64,000 nt of DNA from Durusdinium trenchii. Its lineage: Eukaryota; Sar; Dinophyceae; Suessiales; Symbiodiniaceae. The DNA is taken from positions 1,690,450 to 1,754,449 of the forward strand of contig CAXAMN010021361.1 in assembly GCA_963970005.1 (NCBI GenBank), read 5' to 3'. The translations under genes were made by a program, and so were the position numbers. Positions 50,336 through 61,841 of the stretch are shown piece by piece (within the stretch, counting starts at the first letter, position 1; each line of letters begins with the position of its first letter). Under the pieces are notes generated by a model. It made no database searches and was not told the DNA's origin. It saw nothing but the letters and a program-made list of their open reading frames with translations.

Positions 50336-51582
50336 GTGAAGGGCATCGGCAAACGAGACTTTCTCAGCCACACAGAGCCCCATAGGTGATAGGTGACAAC
50401 CAGATGATAGGTCATAGGTGACGAACTGACGAGCGATGAAATCACGAACTGCTTGGAGGAAAAACCAACATGAAACAACAGCAAAACCACGTGCTCAAGG
50501 GTTGTCAATCGCGTAGATATGAAGGAATAGACTAGACACCAACACGGAGTGGTTTTGCCCTTTGGGTTTCTGCGCTGGGCTTTACGATTTGGGCGATTGA
50601 ACCGGGATGGGTTGGAAGATTACAGAACAGCAACATTGTGTGTTCCACTGGTGATGGTTTGCATCTTCTGTTTGTCATGGCAACAGGAATGGTTGCCACG
50701 CGGCCAGATAAACCTATAGACATCCATAGACTATAGAGTTTTGTGGTGTTACAAAGAGCCCTCAGATAATATTATATATATAGATAAAATTGCCCAGATC
50801 TTCCAACTGTGCACAAATGTTTGCCTTTTCATCTATGAAACCAGCTCAAAGGCGACGATTTTACATATATAGTTGGAAGATCTACTGTAGGTATCTAGGT
50901 ATAACTTGAGAATCATGGCAGTGAACCCTGGTGTGGTGAAATAATTCCACCCCCAGCCCTTGAACCACTCCAATGTACACATTAAACAAATTGAGCTTGA
51001 TTTCTCATGTCTAACCTGTTTTGCCATGGCCTTTGTATTGGAACTTCAATGGCAACCGTAGGATTGGGTTAAACTTCAAAGGCAACCGTAGGAACATTTA
51101 GGTTAAACATCCGTAAACTGACCATATGATCCATATGATCTGAAACGATCAAAACGACGACATCCAATCAACAAAGATGTGGGTTCGTGGGTGGATTTCC
51201 TGTTTGAAGAATGGTACACGGTACTGCAAGTGCTACAATAGATTCCCCTCTGACTCAGTCACGTAGTAGCGGGACGCCATGATGTGTTTGTGATGTACAT
51301 AGTTGTCCCAGATGCTATTTTTCACTTCCATGTTCATGAGTTGGAGCATTTCGACGAGGTGTTATTGTCGCTCAAAACTGTTGAAACTGCTTTCGGTGGC
51401 GGAGGCATCGAGTTGACCTCGCCCAAGTCACTGTCATTTGACGGATCTTTCCAAAGGATAGATTCTGTGTATATATTAATCTTTCCAGGATTATGTTTTA
51501 TATTAATTCTTTCCAAAAGGTACATATGTGTTCTTTTGTAATTCGCAATTCGATGTTTCGGTGTTCTATACGTGTTGTTCAG

Positions 51583-51705
51583 GTGGTCATGGCACAGACT
51601 TTCGAGGCCATGAGATTTCCAGCTGTTCAGGCCAGCAACGATCTTCGGATGGTCAAGCAGGCCAGTACATGTCCTGGAGCGGCAGGGTGGCCAAGCGGCC
51701 GAGAG
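51583..51705 (+). CDS. Exon candidate (unidentified)
   Basis: TGTTCAG|G to CGAGAG|GT, exactly 41 codons. It reads VVMAQTFEAMRFPAVQASND then LRMVKQASTCPGAA. A second plus frame is open here (with SGGHGTDFRGHE) but fits the borders less well. Confidence 0.5.
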
Positions 51706-52164
51706 GTGGAATCCTGAACATAGTAGAACATTGTTTGTCTTTCCAATCCACACTTGGGGAAGGGTGATTTGGGGTGGGATGAGGAACGTGGGATTATGGA
51801 AGGACACATGTGAAACTATCTAGGTGTGCCGGGATCAAATTTTTTAAATGGATGACAATGAGCGATACATCTATTTGGCTAGCGGTGGGAGCATTTCTAC
51901 TTTGTTTTAAACGATCGAATGATGGGCTAATGGAAGCACAACTTGCTCGGTTTGGGAATGTTGAGGCAATTGTGGTGGACATTGGTGGACGTTTGGGACA
52001 GACCAGGAGAATCCTCAAAACCATGGCCAAGTCGTTTCGGAGCCACGATTCGTTTGTGCGTTGTGGACTTGGTTTGCGAGGTTTTTCAAATGCGGGACGG
52101 AAGGAAGACAAAGGCCACATCCCATTCTGCAAGCCACATCATTCTCCCACGGTCTTAGACACAG

Positions 52165-52263
52165 GTCCGCATCCCTCCCACCAGACGAAGCGCCCAGGTC
52201 CTCGGGGCAAGCTTCGGTGCTGCAAGCGGAGGTCGGGCGCCTGCAGGGCGAAGTGGTCCAGTG
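52165..52263 (+). CDS. Exon candidate, short coiled coil (unidentified)
   Basis: GACACAG|G to CAGTG|GT, 99 bp. It reads SASLPPDEAPRSSGQASVLQ then AEVGRLQGEVVQW, with leucines spaced as in a coiled coil. G/C-rich third positions. Confidence 0.5.
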
Positions 52264-52867
52264 GTCTGGTGGTTGTCAGAATAGATGGCACAAACAGCAG
52301 GATGACTTGTAGATGGTATCATCCGTCACCTTTGGAAGTTTCCAGTGTCAAATTTGTGTTGGTCGATCATGATTCATTCATGGTTAATCAACAATGACAC
52401 TGGGATGTGAACGCTACCATGGTCCGTGGGTGTTTGGTTCTAGTTAGTTGTTATGTAAGACGCTAAAACATGCAAATACCATAACTTGCGAGTTCCAGAT
52501 TTTGACCCAGAGTTTTGTTCATTTCCATACCTTGATTCATTGGGAAAGGCTGAGGAATTGGTGGCCAATAGACTCAACAGACAAACAATTTAGGTGGCGG
52601 TGAGCAGGCAGATGTTCATTATTGTCAGATTATGTTTTCTATATTCTGGATTTCGAGGTGTTTCACGAAGAATTTGCTTCTTCTCTAGTTGTTCAGAGCT
52701 CGTATCCCTTCGGGGTCCCTTTGAAACAACAGTTCTTTGATGGCAATGCCCTGTTCGGGGTCTGCCGACCAAACAAAACCTGCCTTTGGACATTCCGCAC
52801 CGATCAACAACGAGAATCGATAAGCTGCAGAAAGTCAAACCCAGAGACTTTGCCGGCAGATGCTATG

Positions 52868-52937
52868 AAGTTGCCATCGCTCTTAGGTTGCAGGCCATCG
52901 CCAGTAGGTTGGAGGCCATCGCTTCTAGGTTGGAGTA
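52868..52937 (+). repeat. 21-bp heptad minisatellite, site 2
   Basis: Three units, each exactly 21 bp, translate in one frame as AIALRLQ, AIASRLE, AIASRLE, i.e. an uninterrupted heptad coiled coil. The frame ends in TAA shortly after. The unit is shared with 40026-40080, 12.8 kb away. Confidence 0.9.
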
Positions 52938-53408
52938 ACTTTCATCTTCACTTTTCACCAGCAGTCAGAGACCGGTAGACTGGAGGTTGGAAGAGCGGTC
53001 TCGCCAAGAGCGGTCTAGCAGTCTAGCTTTTGTGTTGGCACCAGGAGGGTTTTCAGCAGCAGCACCTTTTCAGTGTCCTTTTATGTGGATCCCTAGGGTT
53101 AATATGGGTTTCCCAGTGACCCCCCAAACAAACATGGCAGTGGGTCCCATCCCCTGTTTAGTGCCAAGGAGGATGGTAAGATCGCAGTGGCCATGCGGGT
53201 GCGCCCTCCACCAAGGAACATGTTTTTTTGGGAAGAATCCGAGACGTTGGATTGACGGGACTGCACTCTTCTTCCGACCGGACTCTTTTTTTGGCCACTG
53301 TGGAGAAAAGCTGATGCTTGTTTCATATTTTTTTTGGCTTTCCCTATAAGAACAACGCGATCTTTTTAAGTAGCGGCCGAGCTGATGTAGTACACGGGGA
53401 TCTTGAAG

Positions 53409-53470
53409 GTGCTGTTGGACCTCATCAAGTGGGTCATGCTGGCAGTTGGTCTTGGAATTGTTCGAATGAG
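53409..53470 (+). CDS. Exon candidate, transmembrane-like (unidentified)
   Basis: CTTGAAG|G to ATGAG|GC, 62 bp, coding VLLDLIKWVMLAVGLGIVRM, a convincing membrane helix. It may join the exon group starting at 50.2 kb; the intervening exons were not all found. Confidence 0.4.
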
Positions 53471-53639
53471 GCTTTGGAAGCTGAGGACAGGGAACCTTTT
53501 TCAACTTTATTTTGGAGCATGCTCACGTCGCGCATACCGCATACCCTGCTCTTGTTTGAGCCATGACAGGTCGTGCTTGTGATTCGCGGGCTTCGCGACC
53601 CGCAGGATTCTTGTGACAAAAAGACGAAGACAGATTCAG

Positions 53640-53690
53640 GGGTTGCCAGTTGCTCTATTAGCTTTCAATGGCCGTGGGTTTGAGCCGCAG
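53640..53690 (+). CDS. Small exon candidate (unidentified)
   Basis: ATTCAG|G to CCGCAG|GA, 17 codons: GLPVALLAFNGRGFEPQ. Good borders, but too short to judge alone. Confidence 0.3.
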
Positions 53691-55264
53691 GAACCTGGTT
53701 GGCTCCCTAAATCAAGAAAAGGGTCCACCCGCGATGGCAACCCACGACATGTTTGGATGTGTTTGGTGTTGAGGGTTTTGACATTGGTTTCACATGTTTG
53801 ACTCACAACTCACAGCCCCGTCGTCCGGGAAGTGGGCACAGCATATCTAGTACGTCGGGCGGTCCAGTGCTGATGCAGGGGAAGCTTCCCATCAGCAATT
53901 ACAAAGGGATGATATGGGATGATGATCGTTTGAAGAAGAATTGCACACAAACAACCGAGGTCCTTTCAAAGGCCATATGTACATATACATAGGTATGTTA
54001 AGATATACGTGATGTGTGTGTGTGTGTGTGCGGCTAGCGACATGCCCCACCAACACAAACACACACACACACAGTTCCCTCAGGTTTAGCACAGGGATCC
54101 CGATATTTTAGTATGTTCCCCTCCAGGCTTCAGGAGCCCTTCAAGAGGTAGTTATAACCCCCAAAGACCAGGAAGGGAAGTGGAACAGCAACAGTAGAGA
54201 AACCATTTGTTGGAGTGGTTGTAAAGGTTCAGCTTCCAGCAAAGCATCTATAGTAGGTGAAAATCAATGCCCAAAACTCCAAGTTACCAAATAGAATACG
54301 GAACAGTCTGCAGATGTAGGGATCAAGTCCTCCCAAGGTTTTGCCACTGAATTCGAAGAAAGGTGCTTGGAGTACGAAGATGGTTGCGATCGCCGGGGCT
54401 CCTGGATGGATAGCTTAGGTGAGGCTGGCGTCGCCAGGCGAAGAGATCTAAACGCCAGTATGTATACATTATATATATATGTATATTTACTATAGTATAA
54501 GGCCAATGGTTCAAGGGCAATTCAGTTCCTCCTACTTGGCAATTTGAACTGAAATCTCAGGTATTGTTGATCTGGTGGTGGAGAAGGTCATGTTTCACAT
54601 TGTCATGTAGAATGTAGAATCCTGAAGCATATTTTAGACAGTCCCACATACAGGTAGTTGATAACATGTTTTTGCTGATCCGCGCTTCTAGGACAGCAGT
54701 GGTGGTCCCAAAACCGACCATATCCGACAATAACACCAAGCAAAGCTTCCACGGCGCACGAGCTCATTCCTCCAAGATCACCTCAATATGGGTGCAAGAA
54801 GACTAGGCCCAGACCGGCCCAGATAGTTTCAAGGCTTCAAGCAATCGTCAATGGCAATGTGGATGGACCTCCAACAACCGTTTCAATCCTTCTTGTCCTT
54901 CGTCCTTGACCTTCCCCGATTCAATACCTTCACTTAGACCATGAGTTTGTCCTTTCTGACTGCAGACAGGCCGATGGAGAGGTCCCAAGACAACAAGAAA
55001 AGACAACCAATCCCTGAAAACGATCCTGGTGTGGACTTTGTTGGAAGACACTCTCTTCCAGTTTGCGATTTGTTTTTGACTGGGAGTTCAGTGTTTTGAC
55101 TAGTACTGACTGAATAGTCAGGAGCTGTGCCATCCGATTTTACTTTCACCCGGATTTGGACCATGATCAACCATGTAAACGATGGGTTGCGTGGCGCAGC
55201 CGATTTTGTTGGCTCAGGGCTCAGCTGATCTGTAGGCGGCGAAGCCCCCCTTTTCTCTCCGACC
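53691..55264. other. No certain gene
   Basis: A plus frame at 54345-54465 (CLEYEDGCDRRGSWMDSLGE) is protein-like but lacks a clear acceptor. 54012-54075 holds an inverted TG/CA microsatellite pair. 54464-54490 is a TA tract. Confidence 0.4.
54012..54075. repeat. Inverted microsatellite pair (TG)n...(CA)n
   Basis: A TG run of about 18 bp at 54013-54030 and a CA run at about 54052-54074 are complementary and separated by about 20 bases, so the single strand can fold into a hairpin. Confidence 0.85.
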
Positions 55265-55429
55265 ATGATGAAGCTTAGCCTCCTGGTGCTTGCCATGGTG
55301 GCTGATGCAGCCAAGGACGGAGTAGATCGCACCTGTGTGCAAATGCCATTCCGCTTCGAAGAACAGAGTGAGCATGATTGCATCATAGGACCCCTTCTGT
55401 GTCCTTGCATTACCTTAACAAAGAAATGA
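55265..55429 (+). CDS. Small ORF or first exon with signal peptide
   Basis: 54 codons from ATG 55265 (a second ATG follows at once) to TGA 55427-55429. The N-terminus MMKLSLLVLAMVADAA is a typical short secretion signal, with possible cleavage after ADA or DAA. The mature part has four Cys (RTC, HDC, LLCPC) and a hydrophobic end. CAGA|GTGAGC at 55369 is a near-perfect donor, so this may be the first exon of a longer secreted protein. Several third positions are G or C. Function unknown. Confidence 0.45.
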   Translation: MMKLSLLVLAMVADAAKDGVDRTCVQMPFRFEEQSEHDCIIGPLLCPCITLTKK

Positions 55430-55448
55430 ATAAATAAGCGACGTGTCC

Positions 55449-55649
55449 AAAGGTCTCCTGCAACGGAGAGATTCGTTTTTGCCTGTAAAAAAAGACACAA
55501 CACGCAAACGAAACCAGGAATGGTTCGTCCTCCTTGTCCTGGAATGGATCGTCCTCCTGTTTGATGTCCGTCTCCTCACAATCGGTCCCACCCGACTCTG
55601 CAGGTGAGGACCGGGCTGCAGCTCTCCGCGGAGGAGGGCGAAGACCCAT
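55449..55649 (-). CDS. Weak exon candidate, acidic, minus strand
   Basis: The minus frame begins MGLRPPPRRAAARSSPAESG and continues with an Asp/Glu-rich stretch (CEETDIKQEDDPFQDKEDEP). The composition suits a disordered region. Borders are not clear. Confidence 0.25.
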
Positions 55650-57049
55650 GCCCTAAGGGCTTAACCAATCGGCGACTCGTCGCAGCGGAAACGGTGTTGG
55701 ACAGGTGTTTGTTTCGCTTTCCTGAAGGGCTCAAAGCAAGTGGTGTTTGACAGGTTTCATGAAAAACAGGTAAACACACTTACTTGATGTTTGATGTTTG
55801 TGTCAGGCATTCTCCGGGGGTGCTCACCATATGAAGAAACAGCATTATTTTGGTGTTTAGCAATAAAGACATGGGTCATGGGGATAGAAGATTGTTTACC
55901 TCTACAGTACCAGGTGGTTTAACTGGGGGTCCTTCTGGTATTGTACACTCCCAGCAGCAACAAGATGCCGTCAACATCCAAACTGCCACAGGATGTGGGT
56001 AAATGGTGTGAATCAGGCTAGCCACGAACGAACCCCTCCATTCGAACCCGTAAGATGGGTTTGCTGCTAGGCACTTAAGGTATCTTAAGGTATTTGGTTC
56101 GGCTAGTTTCAGATTATCAAATTCATAGGGACAATTGAGTGACTGGTACTTCCCAAGCATTTCATAAAGCATCTACCGTATAATACTGAATGCTTTAATA
56201 TCTTTAATCAATATGCTTCGTTTTTTGTTGCACATTGACTGGGGCTTCCGCTGTTTTGCTCAAGAGTCAGGAGATTGGTCCCGGATGATCGTGTAGTTTC
56301 ACGAGCAAGAGCCAACTTAGCCTTGATGTGAAGGATTCAATTCCCAACTCGCATGTGCAGTGAGCTCGTCTAGAGTGAGTGTAGAGCTTGGATATACCCG
56401 ACCTAAGTCCACAGTGATTTCAGATATTTCAGAGTCAATTCCCAGGGGCCAGCAAGGGGGGGCGGTGTTTTGTTTGCTTTGTTCGTGTTGGGAATATGCA
56501 AAAACACACAATTGCAACAACTGTAACTTGACTGATTTCCCCAACTAGTGTAGCCGCCACATTTCTGTGGGAGTTGTTGTGAGATGAGTTGTTTTTTGGG
56601 GGACGTTTAAGATTAACATATGGTACCTTACATTAACGCATACTGTACCTCTGGTGTTGACCATCGGATGGCTCACTACTGGTAACGGCTTGCGACACCG
56701 GCGACACCCACCCTCACCCACCAGCTTCCACTGCAGGTTCCCCGACTCCCTACCGAAGAAGATCGTGATGGCGGGACACGCACGCGCTTGAGGGGTTGGC
56801 ATCACACGGGTTTTGGGGCAACTTCCAAGCTCCAAGACTGCAGGGGCTTTTTTGGAGGTGTTGAAGAATGCAAGGTGGTTTCACCGGAAAACATGTAGAT
56901 GTTCAGGTGGTAGACGATCTGGGCAGGTTGAGTGCACAAAGCAAGATTGGAGACAGACCCGGCATGTGATCCCACGTAAACTCCTCACCTCTGAAAGCAA
57001 CAGTTCACTGTCACGATGTCACGACCGTTGACCTCGAGTTCTGGAACAG

Positions 57050-57268
57050 GTGGACGACGAGAACGGTGGGAAGGCCATGAATCCCATGGATTCGGTCTTT
57101 GATTTGGAAAAGCTTCGGGCTGCGTTGCCACTGGGCGCTGGAGGGGTGTTTCCTGCTGGGCCAGGAAACCGGAAGTTAGAAGTCGTCGAATTCGACATCC
57201 GGGTTTTTCTTGGTGTTGGACATGTATTTGAGACAGGAGCCAGTCTAATATGCTTGGAGCCAGTCTGA
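57050..57268 (+). CDS. Exon candidate (unidentified)
   Basis: GGAACAG|G opens a phase-0 frame, VDDENGGKAMNPMDSVFDLE then KLRAALPLGAGGVFPAGPGN, with good third-position bias in its first half. The frame stays open to TGA at 57266-57268; the real donor may be near 57140-57165 (GGG|GT or CCAG|GA). Confidence 0.45.
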   Translation: MDDENGGKAMNPMDSVFDLEKLRAALPLGAGGVFPAGPGNRKLEVVEFDIRVFLGVGHVFETGASLICLEPV

Positions 57269-57957
57269 AGGATGTTGAAGTAAACATTGTTCAACCCTAT
57301 GATTGCAGTGCAAGACTTATATCTTGAATTCTATATATAAAAATATATTGTATATTGTATATTTATATGTTAATTTATTATGTAACTACTATGTTTGGAA
57401 ACCTGGGATACTTTAGCAAATCCCTGGCCCTGGGTCTAGGTGTGTACTCTGCACATATGAATGGATCCCCAGTATTCAATCGATCACTGGACAGGGTGGT
57501 CCTTAAAGGTTATATCTGGATGCTTCCCAGAGGTGCGTCGAACTCCCAGATCCCACAGCACCCAGGCAATTTACAGGGGAGGTCCGAGTTCATCTAATGT
57601 TTGACTTCCAGCCCCATAATCATCGCTGAGCTTCAAGTAGTCGACCAAGATCCCAAGTCCCCCTGACGGTGGCTTCGGCAAAATACCTGCGTATTTGGAC
57701 TGTTTTGAGGTCGGAAGCAGTTCTTGAAGCGCCTGAAACCTTTTGGTGTGAACGTTTTAGTATGCTTTAGATTGTTTGAGTCCTTTGCAGTCTATGTATG
57801 ATATTTATCATATGGATCCGATATCCTTATCCTTTTTCCAAAGCGGTCTTCACTCTTTGCATGTTAAACCAGTCAAGTTGCTCTTTTTGGGCCACATCAC
57901 AGTCGTCCAGAATCCGCCTCGTCGCATATCTCTCACTTTGAGCCCTTAAGGAAGGAG

Positions 57958-58173
57958 GACCCGGAGTGGAAAATCGGGATGCCTTGGCTCTTGAAGGCAA
58001 CCTTCACCTCAGACAGCCAGGCAGTCCGAGAAAGAATAAAGGGCATCGCAAATCCCCGCACTTCTGATCTGCGCCTGGTTTTTTCGGCGGCGGCACATGT
58101 GGTCTTGGCCAATGCAACACAGACTCACTGGTGGACAACCCCATCCATGCGTGTCGGTGTTCTTTTTCAATGA
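57958..58173 (+). CDS. Exon candidate, possibly terminal (unidentified)
   Basis: GAAGGAG|G opens 71 codons to TGA 58171-58173. The frame reads DPEWKIGMPWLLKATFTSDS, then QAVRERIKGIANPRTSDLRL and VFSAAAHVVLANATQTHWW. Long, well-composed and G/C-biased for this window; no family recognised. It may be the last exon of the gene at 57.05 kb. Confidence 0.5.
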   Translation, partial: DPEWKIGMPWLLKATFTSDSQAVRERIKGIANPRTSDLRLVFSAAAHVVLANATQTHWWTTPSMRVGVLFQ

Positions 58174-59199
58174 TATTTCCCAGGGGCTAAGAAGTTGAGA
58201 GCTCAGAAGTTGGTGTCACGGTGACTGGCTGGGCTGGCTGGCTCTGGCTAGGCTGGAAGGGCTGGAGGGAATTTTTGGAATCCGATTCGCTGACGATTGA
58301 AAGTGTAGACGACTTGAATAATATATATATATAGCCCCAAAAGTGGACCCTGGAATATGGGTATCAGATCCGATCAAAAGACAAGCGGTTTGTTGTAAAA
58401 AGTACACTTCAACCCTAAGTGGACATGCCTACTACATGGAGGACACTGCCCCCATCTACTGTGGGCAGATACCATGATCAAATAAAATACTTGACCCCGG
58501 ATTGATACAGGTTACACATCCCATTGAGGATTGTTGACGAATCCCACTATAGTCTATAGTCACAACAACGGCACATCAGTTTCGAACAAAGCACGACAGA
58601 TGAGATCAACAAGTCTTGAGAGGCTTCTTGATGGTTGGTGTCCTCACAATCCGAATGACTGAAAGATGCTCAATTGAGCGTGGGTCAGATGGTTGTCATG
58701 CGAAGGAACCACCCATGAAACCAAGCAACAAGAAACTACCATAACTTAGCTACCATACGATATGTTTGTATCTTTGCAAAAGAGTTGCAACATATGCCCA
58801 AAGTGTGTCAACAAAAAAATGCCTAACGGTTCTAGACCACCAGGAACTCGCTAAGTCGTCCCGTCTTTTGTTCTGGGAAGGTGCCTCGAACCTTTGGCTT
58901 TGCCTCGGGGGACACAGGAGACGGCTGCGTGAAGTGGTTTCGCCCAAGAGTTTTGCTGCGGTTGGCTTCGGCCGCGGGCCGGAGCTATTCAGTAGTGGAA
59001 GTGTTGCGTTCGATTAGGGGTGCTAATGTGTATCTTTAGAGTTCGACTCACGAATCATCCTAATCTCATTTTGCCTGGAAAGTGTTTGCACTACTGTCTA
59101 TGTCCTGGCCAGAGGGATGCATTTGTCCCCCACCTGCCAGGTGAGGGTTGTTAAATCTTGTCACAGCTGCTCCTTCTCCACCTCCTCCTCCAGAATCCT
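58174..59199. other. No certain gene
   Basis: A plus frame at 58850-59017 (RLREVVSPKSFAAVGFGRGP) is protein-like but unsupported by borders. Confidence 0.4.
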
Positions 59200-59390
59200 T
59201 CGCAGCGGGCTCCAGAGTGGAGAGGGCACCACCCGACCTGAACCACGACTGCTAGATGCCAGTGGGCACCACTGGACCTGAACCGCGAGCGCCAGATCGC
59301 AGTGGTCATTGCTGAACCATGAGAGCGCCAGATCGCAGTGAGCACCACTGGAACCGATCCGCGAACTCAAGATCGCAGTGGGCACCAGCA
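59200..59390. repeat. About 40-bp degenerate tandem repeat
   Basis: About four units containing CCAGATCGCAGTGGGCACCA. On the minus strand they read HCDLAL and VQVQWCP again and again. Confidence 0.85.
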
Positions 59391-59670
59391 GATAGAATGC
59401 GAGAACATGTGCCAGATAGAATGCGAGAAAGTATGCCGGATAGAAATTGAAATGTTCCAGATAAACTGCGAGAAAACATGCCAGATAGAATGCCAGAAGT
59501 TATATATGCCAGAGTTTATGCCAGATAGAATGCCAGATAGAATTACACAATGTCAGAAAATATGCCATAGAATGCTATAATATGAGCGAGATAGAATTCC
59601 AAAATAGATGCCAGATAGAGTGCCAGAAAATATGCAAGATAGAGTGCCAGCATGCATGCAAGATAGATGC
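59385..59670. repeat. GCCAGATAGAATGC minisatellite
   Basis: At least ten degenerate units of 20-30 bp. In frame they read CQIECEK or MPDRMP depending on phase. This peptide family is one I recall from dinoflagellate gene predictions. Confidence 0.9.
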
Positions 59671-59736
59671 TTTCTGGGTGATGTTGAACATATATGCCGG
59701 CGGTTCTCAGCAGGTTTTGACCATTTCCCGTATATA

Positions 59737-59998
59737 TTTGGTTTGAATGGGGACGATCACCAATGCTATGCCAGACACGATCATCCGACTGGCAACAGGA
59801 GGTTTCTTGAAGATCACAGTGCCAGCTGGTGCTCAAGAGGTCGACATTCAGGCGAGGAAAATTTGTCGACCACCAGCGCGGGAATGTGAACACTCCTTGT
59901 TGGCGCCCCTGGTGAAAGGCAAACAACACCAAACCATGAAATACTGTCAGATTGAATGTGGGGCTGTGACCCGCTGCCTTCTGGTGGCTGAAAAGTGA
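59737..59998 (+). CDS. Exon candidate (unidentified)
   Basis: The open frame reads TITNAMPDTIIRLATGGFLK and ITVPAGAQEVDIQARKICRP, and runs to TGA 59996-59998. The first 110 bp look most coding-like (GCGAGG|AA border). A beta-rich peptide; function unknown. Confidence 0.35.
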
Positions 59999-60189
59999 AA
60001 ACCCCAATCGATCCCAATAGTATTGGCATTGATTACGCAGATCTTGACCTCAACCGATGTTGGGATATCATGTGTCCCATTGCGCGCCATGGTGTCAGGT
60101 TGTCGTTTTGTTTATTGTTGTGAAACGATTGTATATCATTCTAATTTATAGTTCATTTCTAGATGATTTTTATCGTGTTTCTACTGTTC

Positions 60190-60386
60190 ACGCTGGTCAA
60201 CAAGGAAATGATCGGCCAAGAGAGTGCTTTTCAGCAAATTCGCTGCCGACTCGTTCCCCAAATGCCGCGGATCATGAGGCCACAGATACTGTGGAGATTT
60301 CCGGCGACGATGTAGAGTTTCAGTACAAACATCCAGCCTTGTGGACTTCTGGAAAGTGTCTTCGCATTGTGTGTTTGGAGATTTGA
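60190..60386 (+). CDS. Weak exon candidate (unidentified)
   Basis: Two plus frames compete: SANSLPTRSPNAADHEATDT (to TGA 60384-60386) and KEMIGQESAFQQIRCRLVPQ. Both are protein-like; neither has a full set of borders. Confidence 0.25.
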
Positions 60387-61685
60387 GGCGTTTCTGGACG
60401 GGTGGATGCGGGTGGTAGGCATTGGGAGAGTTGTGTTCAACCTTTCTTCCAGGGAATTTTCGGATCTTCCCATCACTCAACTCGTATGGTTTGTTTGGAT
60501 ACTGGTACTTTCAAGGTGGATTGAAGCACATTCCAATGAACACATGTTGAAACCATTGAGCCACCCGAAGAATTTGGAACCTTAGAGGGGGAAGTTCTCA
60601 AGGGTTCCAAACCCTGCTCCGCAGGGTAGATGTGATGATACCAACACCATTATAGCCTTGGAGGGAAAGGACCCCAAAACGCCTCGTTGTTGGGCTGAGG
60701 ATTGTGATGTCCAACATTTGCTTGGCCCCGCGGCGCCTTGGGCTGCATGTTCTTTTAGTGAAGACTCGGAGCAACTTCGATGGCACGGATCCAGAGAGGG
60801 GTGTTTTTTCCCTTCTCCCTTCTCCAAAGTGGCCTGAAACCATGGAACATCATGAAACCATGGACGTGAAACTGTTCTCGCTTTGTCATGCCATGATTCA
60901 GTAATTGACTCCCCTGCCCCTATTACATGATTGGCTTAACTGTTTCCTGCCATATTTACTGTAACCGACTTTCAATAGCTCCTAAGGTTTCAAATTAATC
61001 TGGCCAAACTTTTTTGACTAATCTTCCTGCCATACATACAGCCTTTTGCTGGGCGAGGAGAGATTTGTCTTGGGTCCCTCCCGTTCTTGTTTTCTCAAAT
61101 CCTGCTTACTGTGACTTCCTTTGGTATCTCGGCCGGGCCTCATGAAGAGATATGTTGGGTATCCTCTCTCCACATTGATTTGGGCCGGTTGGTTCCACAT
61201 TGTTCGTCACCATTGGAAAAGTCGTTGTCAAAGAGTTGAAGAGGGTGTGAGGCTGTTGTTGCACAAGGGACTGGACCTTTTCCACTCCCCTCTTAGACAT
61301 AAGTCCGTAAACTTTGGAAAGTGTTGCATGCTCGATTGCCTCCAACTGCAAGTCATTGTAGCTGCTGTGCTTGCAGTGGGCGGTATACGGAGGTACCAGT
61401 TCCCCACCGAAAGCAGCCGTGTCCCAGAGGCTCCCAGAGGTTACAGAGCCGTCCCTGCTCCTCACCTCCTTGCATGGTCAATGTAGGAAGTAAGACACGA
61501 GGAAGGAAACCAAAGCACAATGACACAGGGCACATCAAGAATGAACGGCATGGGAACACGAAATCAATCCACAAATATGTTGAATTCTGAAGATGTTGCT
61601 CAACTCCCAGTAAACGAATCAAGAAAATCGCATTGGAATCCGGATTTGTTTGCCTCTTCAAAAACAGCAACTGTTCTTTTTTCAG
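60387..61685. other. No certain gene
   Basis: The 121-codon plus frame 61121-61486 lacks third-position bias and borders. Confidence 0.4.
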
Positions 61686-61801
61686 GTGCCTTGCTTGGAA
61701 GGCCTTGCTTGAACACCGGTTACTTGGGATGTTTCAATCCTCCAAACTGGCCAGTCGCATCGAATCATGTTCGATCGATGACACCGACGCCTTCCCGACA
61801 G
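61686..61801 (+). CDS. Exon candidate with strong borders (unidentified)
   Basis: TGTTCTTTTTTCAG|G to CCGACAG|GT, 116 bp. It reads CLAWKALLEHRLLGMFQSSK then LASRIESCSIDDTDAFPT. Ends in phase 1, which matches the next exon at 61842. Confidence 0.55.
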
Positions 61802-61841
61802 GTCCTGCGACAACTTTGAATGCCCATCGCCCGCGATGAAG

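Noticed and set aside
56249..56275. GTTTTGCTCAAG, resembling the end of the dinoflagellate spliced leader (retro-inserted mRNA relic)
   Set aside because: Only the last 7-8 bases match well, with a one-base gap, and no coding sequence follows; no other spliced-leader relic was seen in the window.
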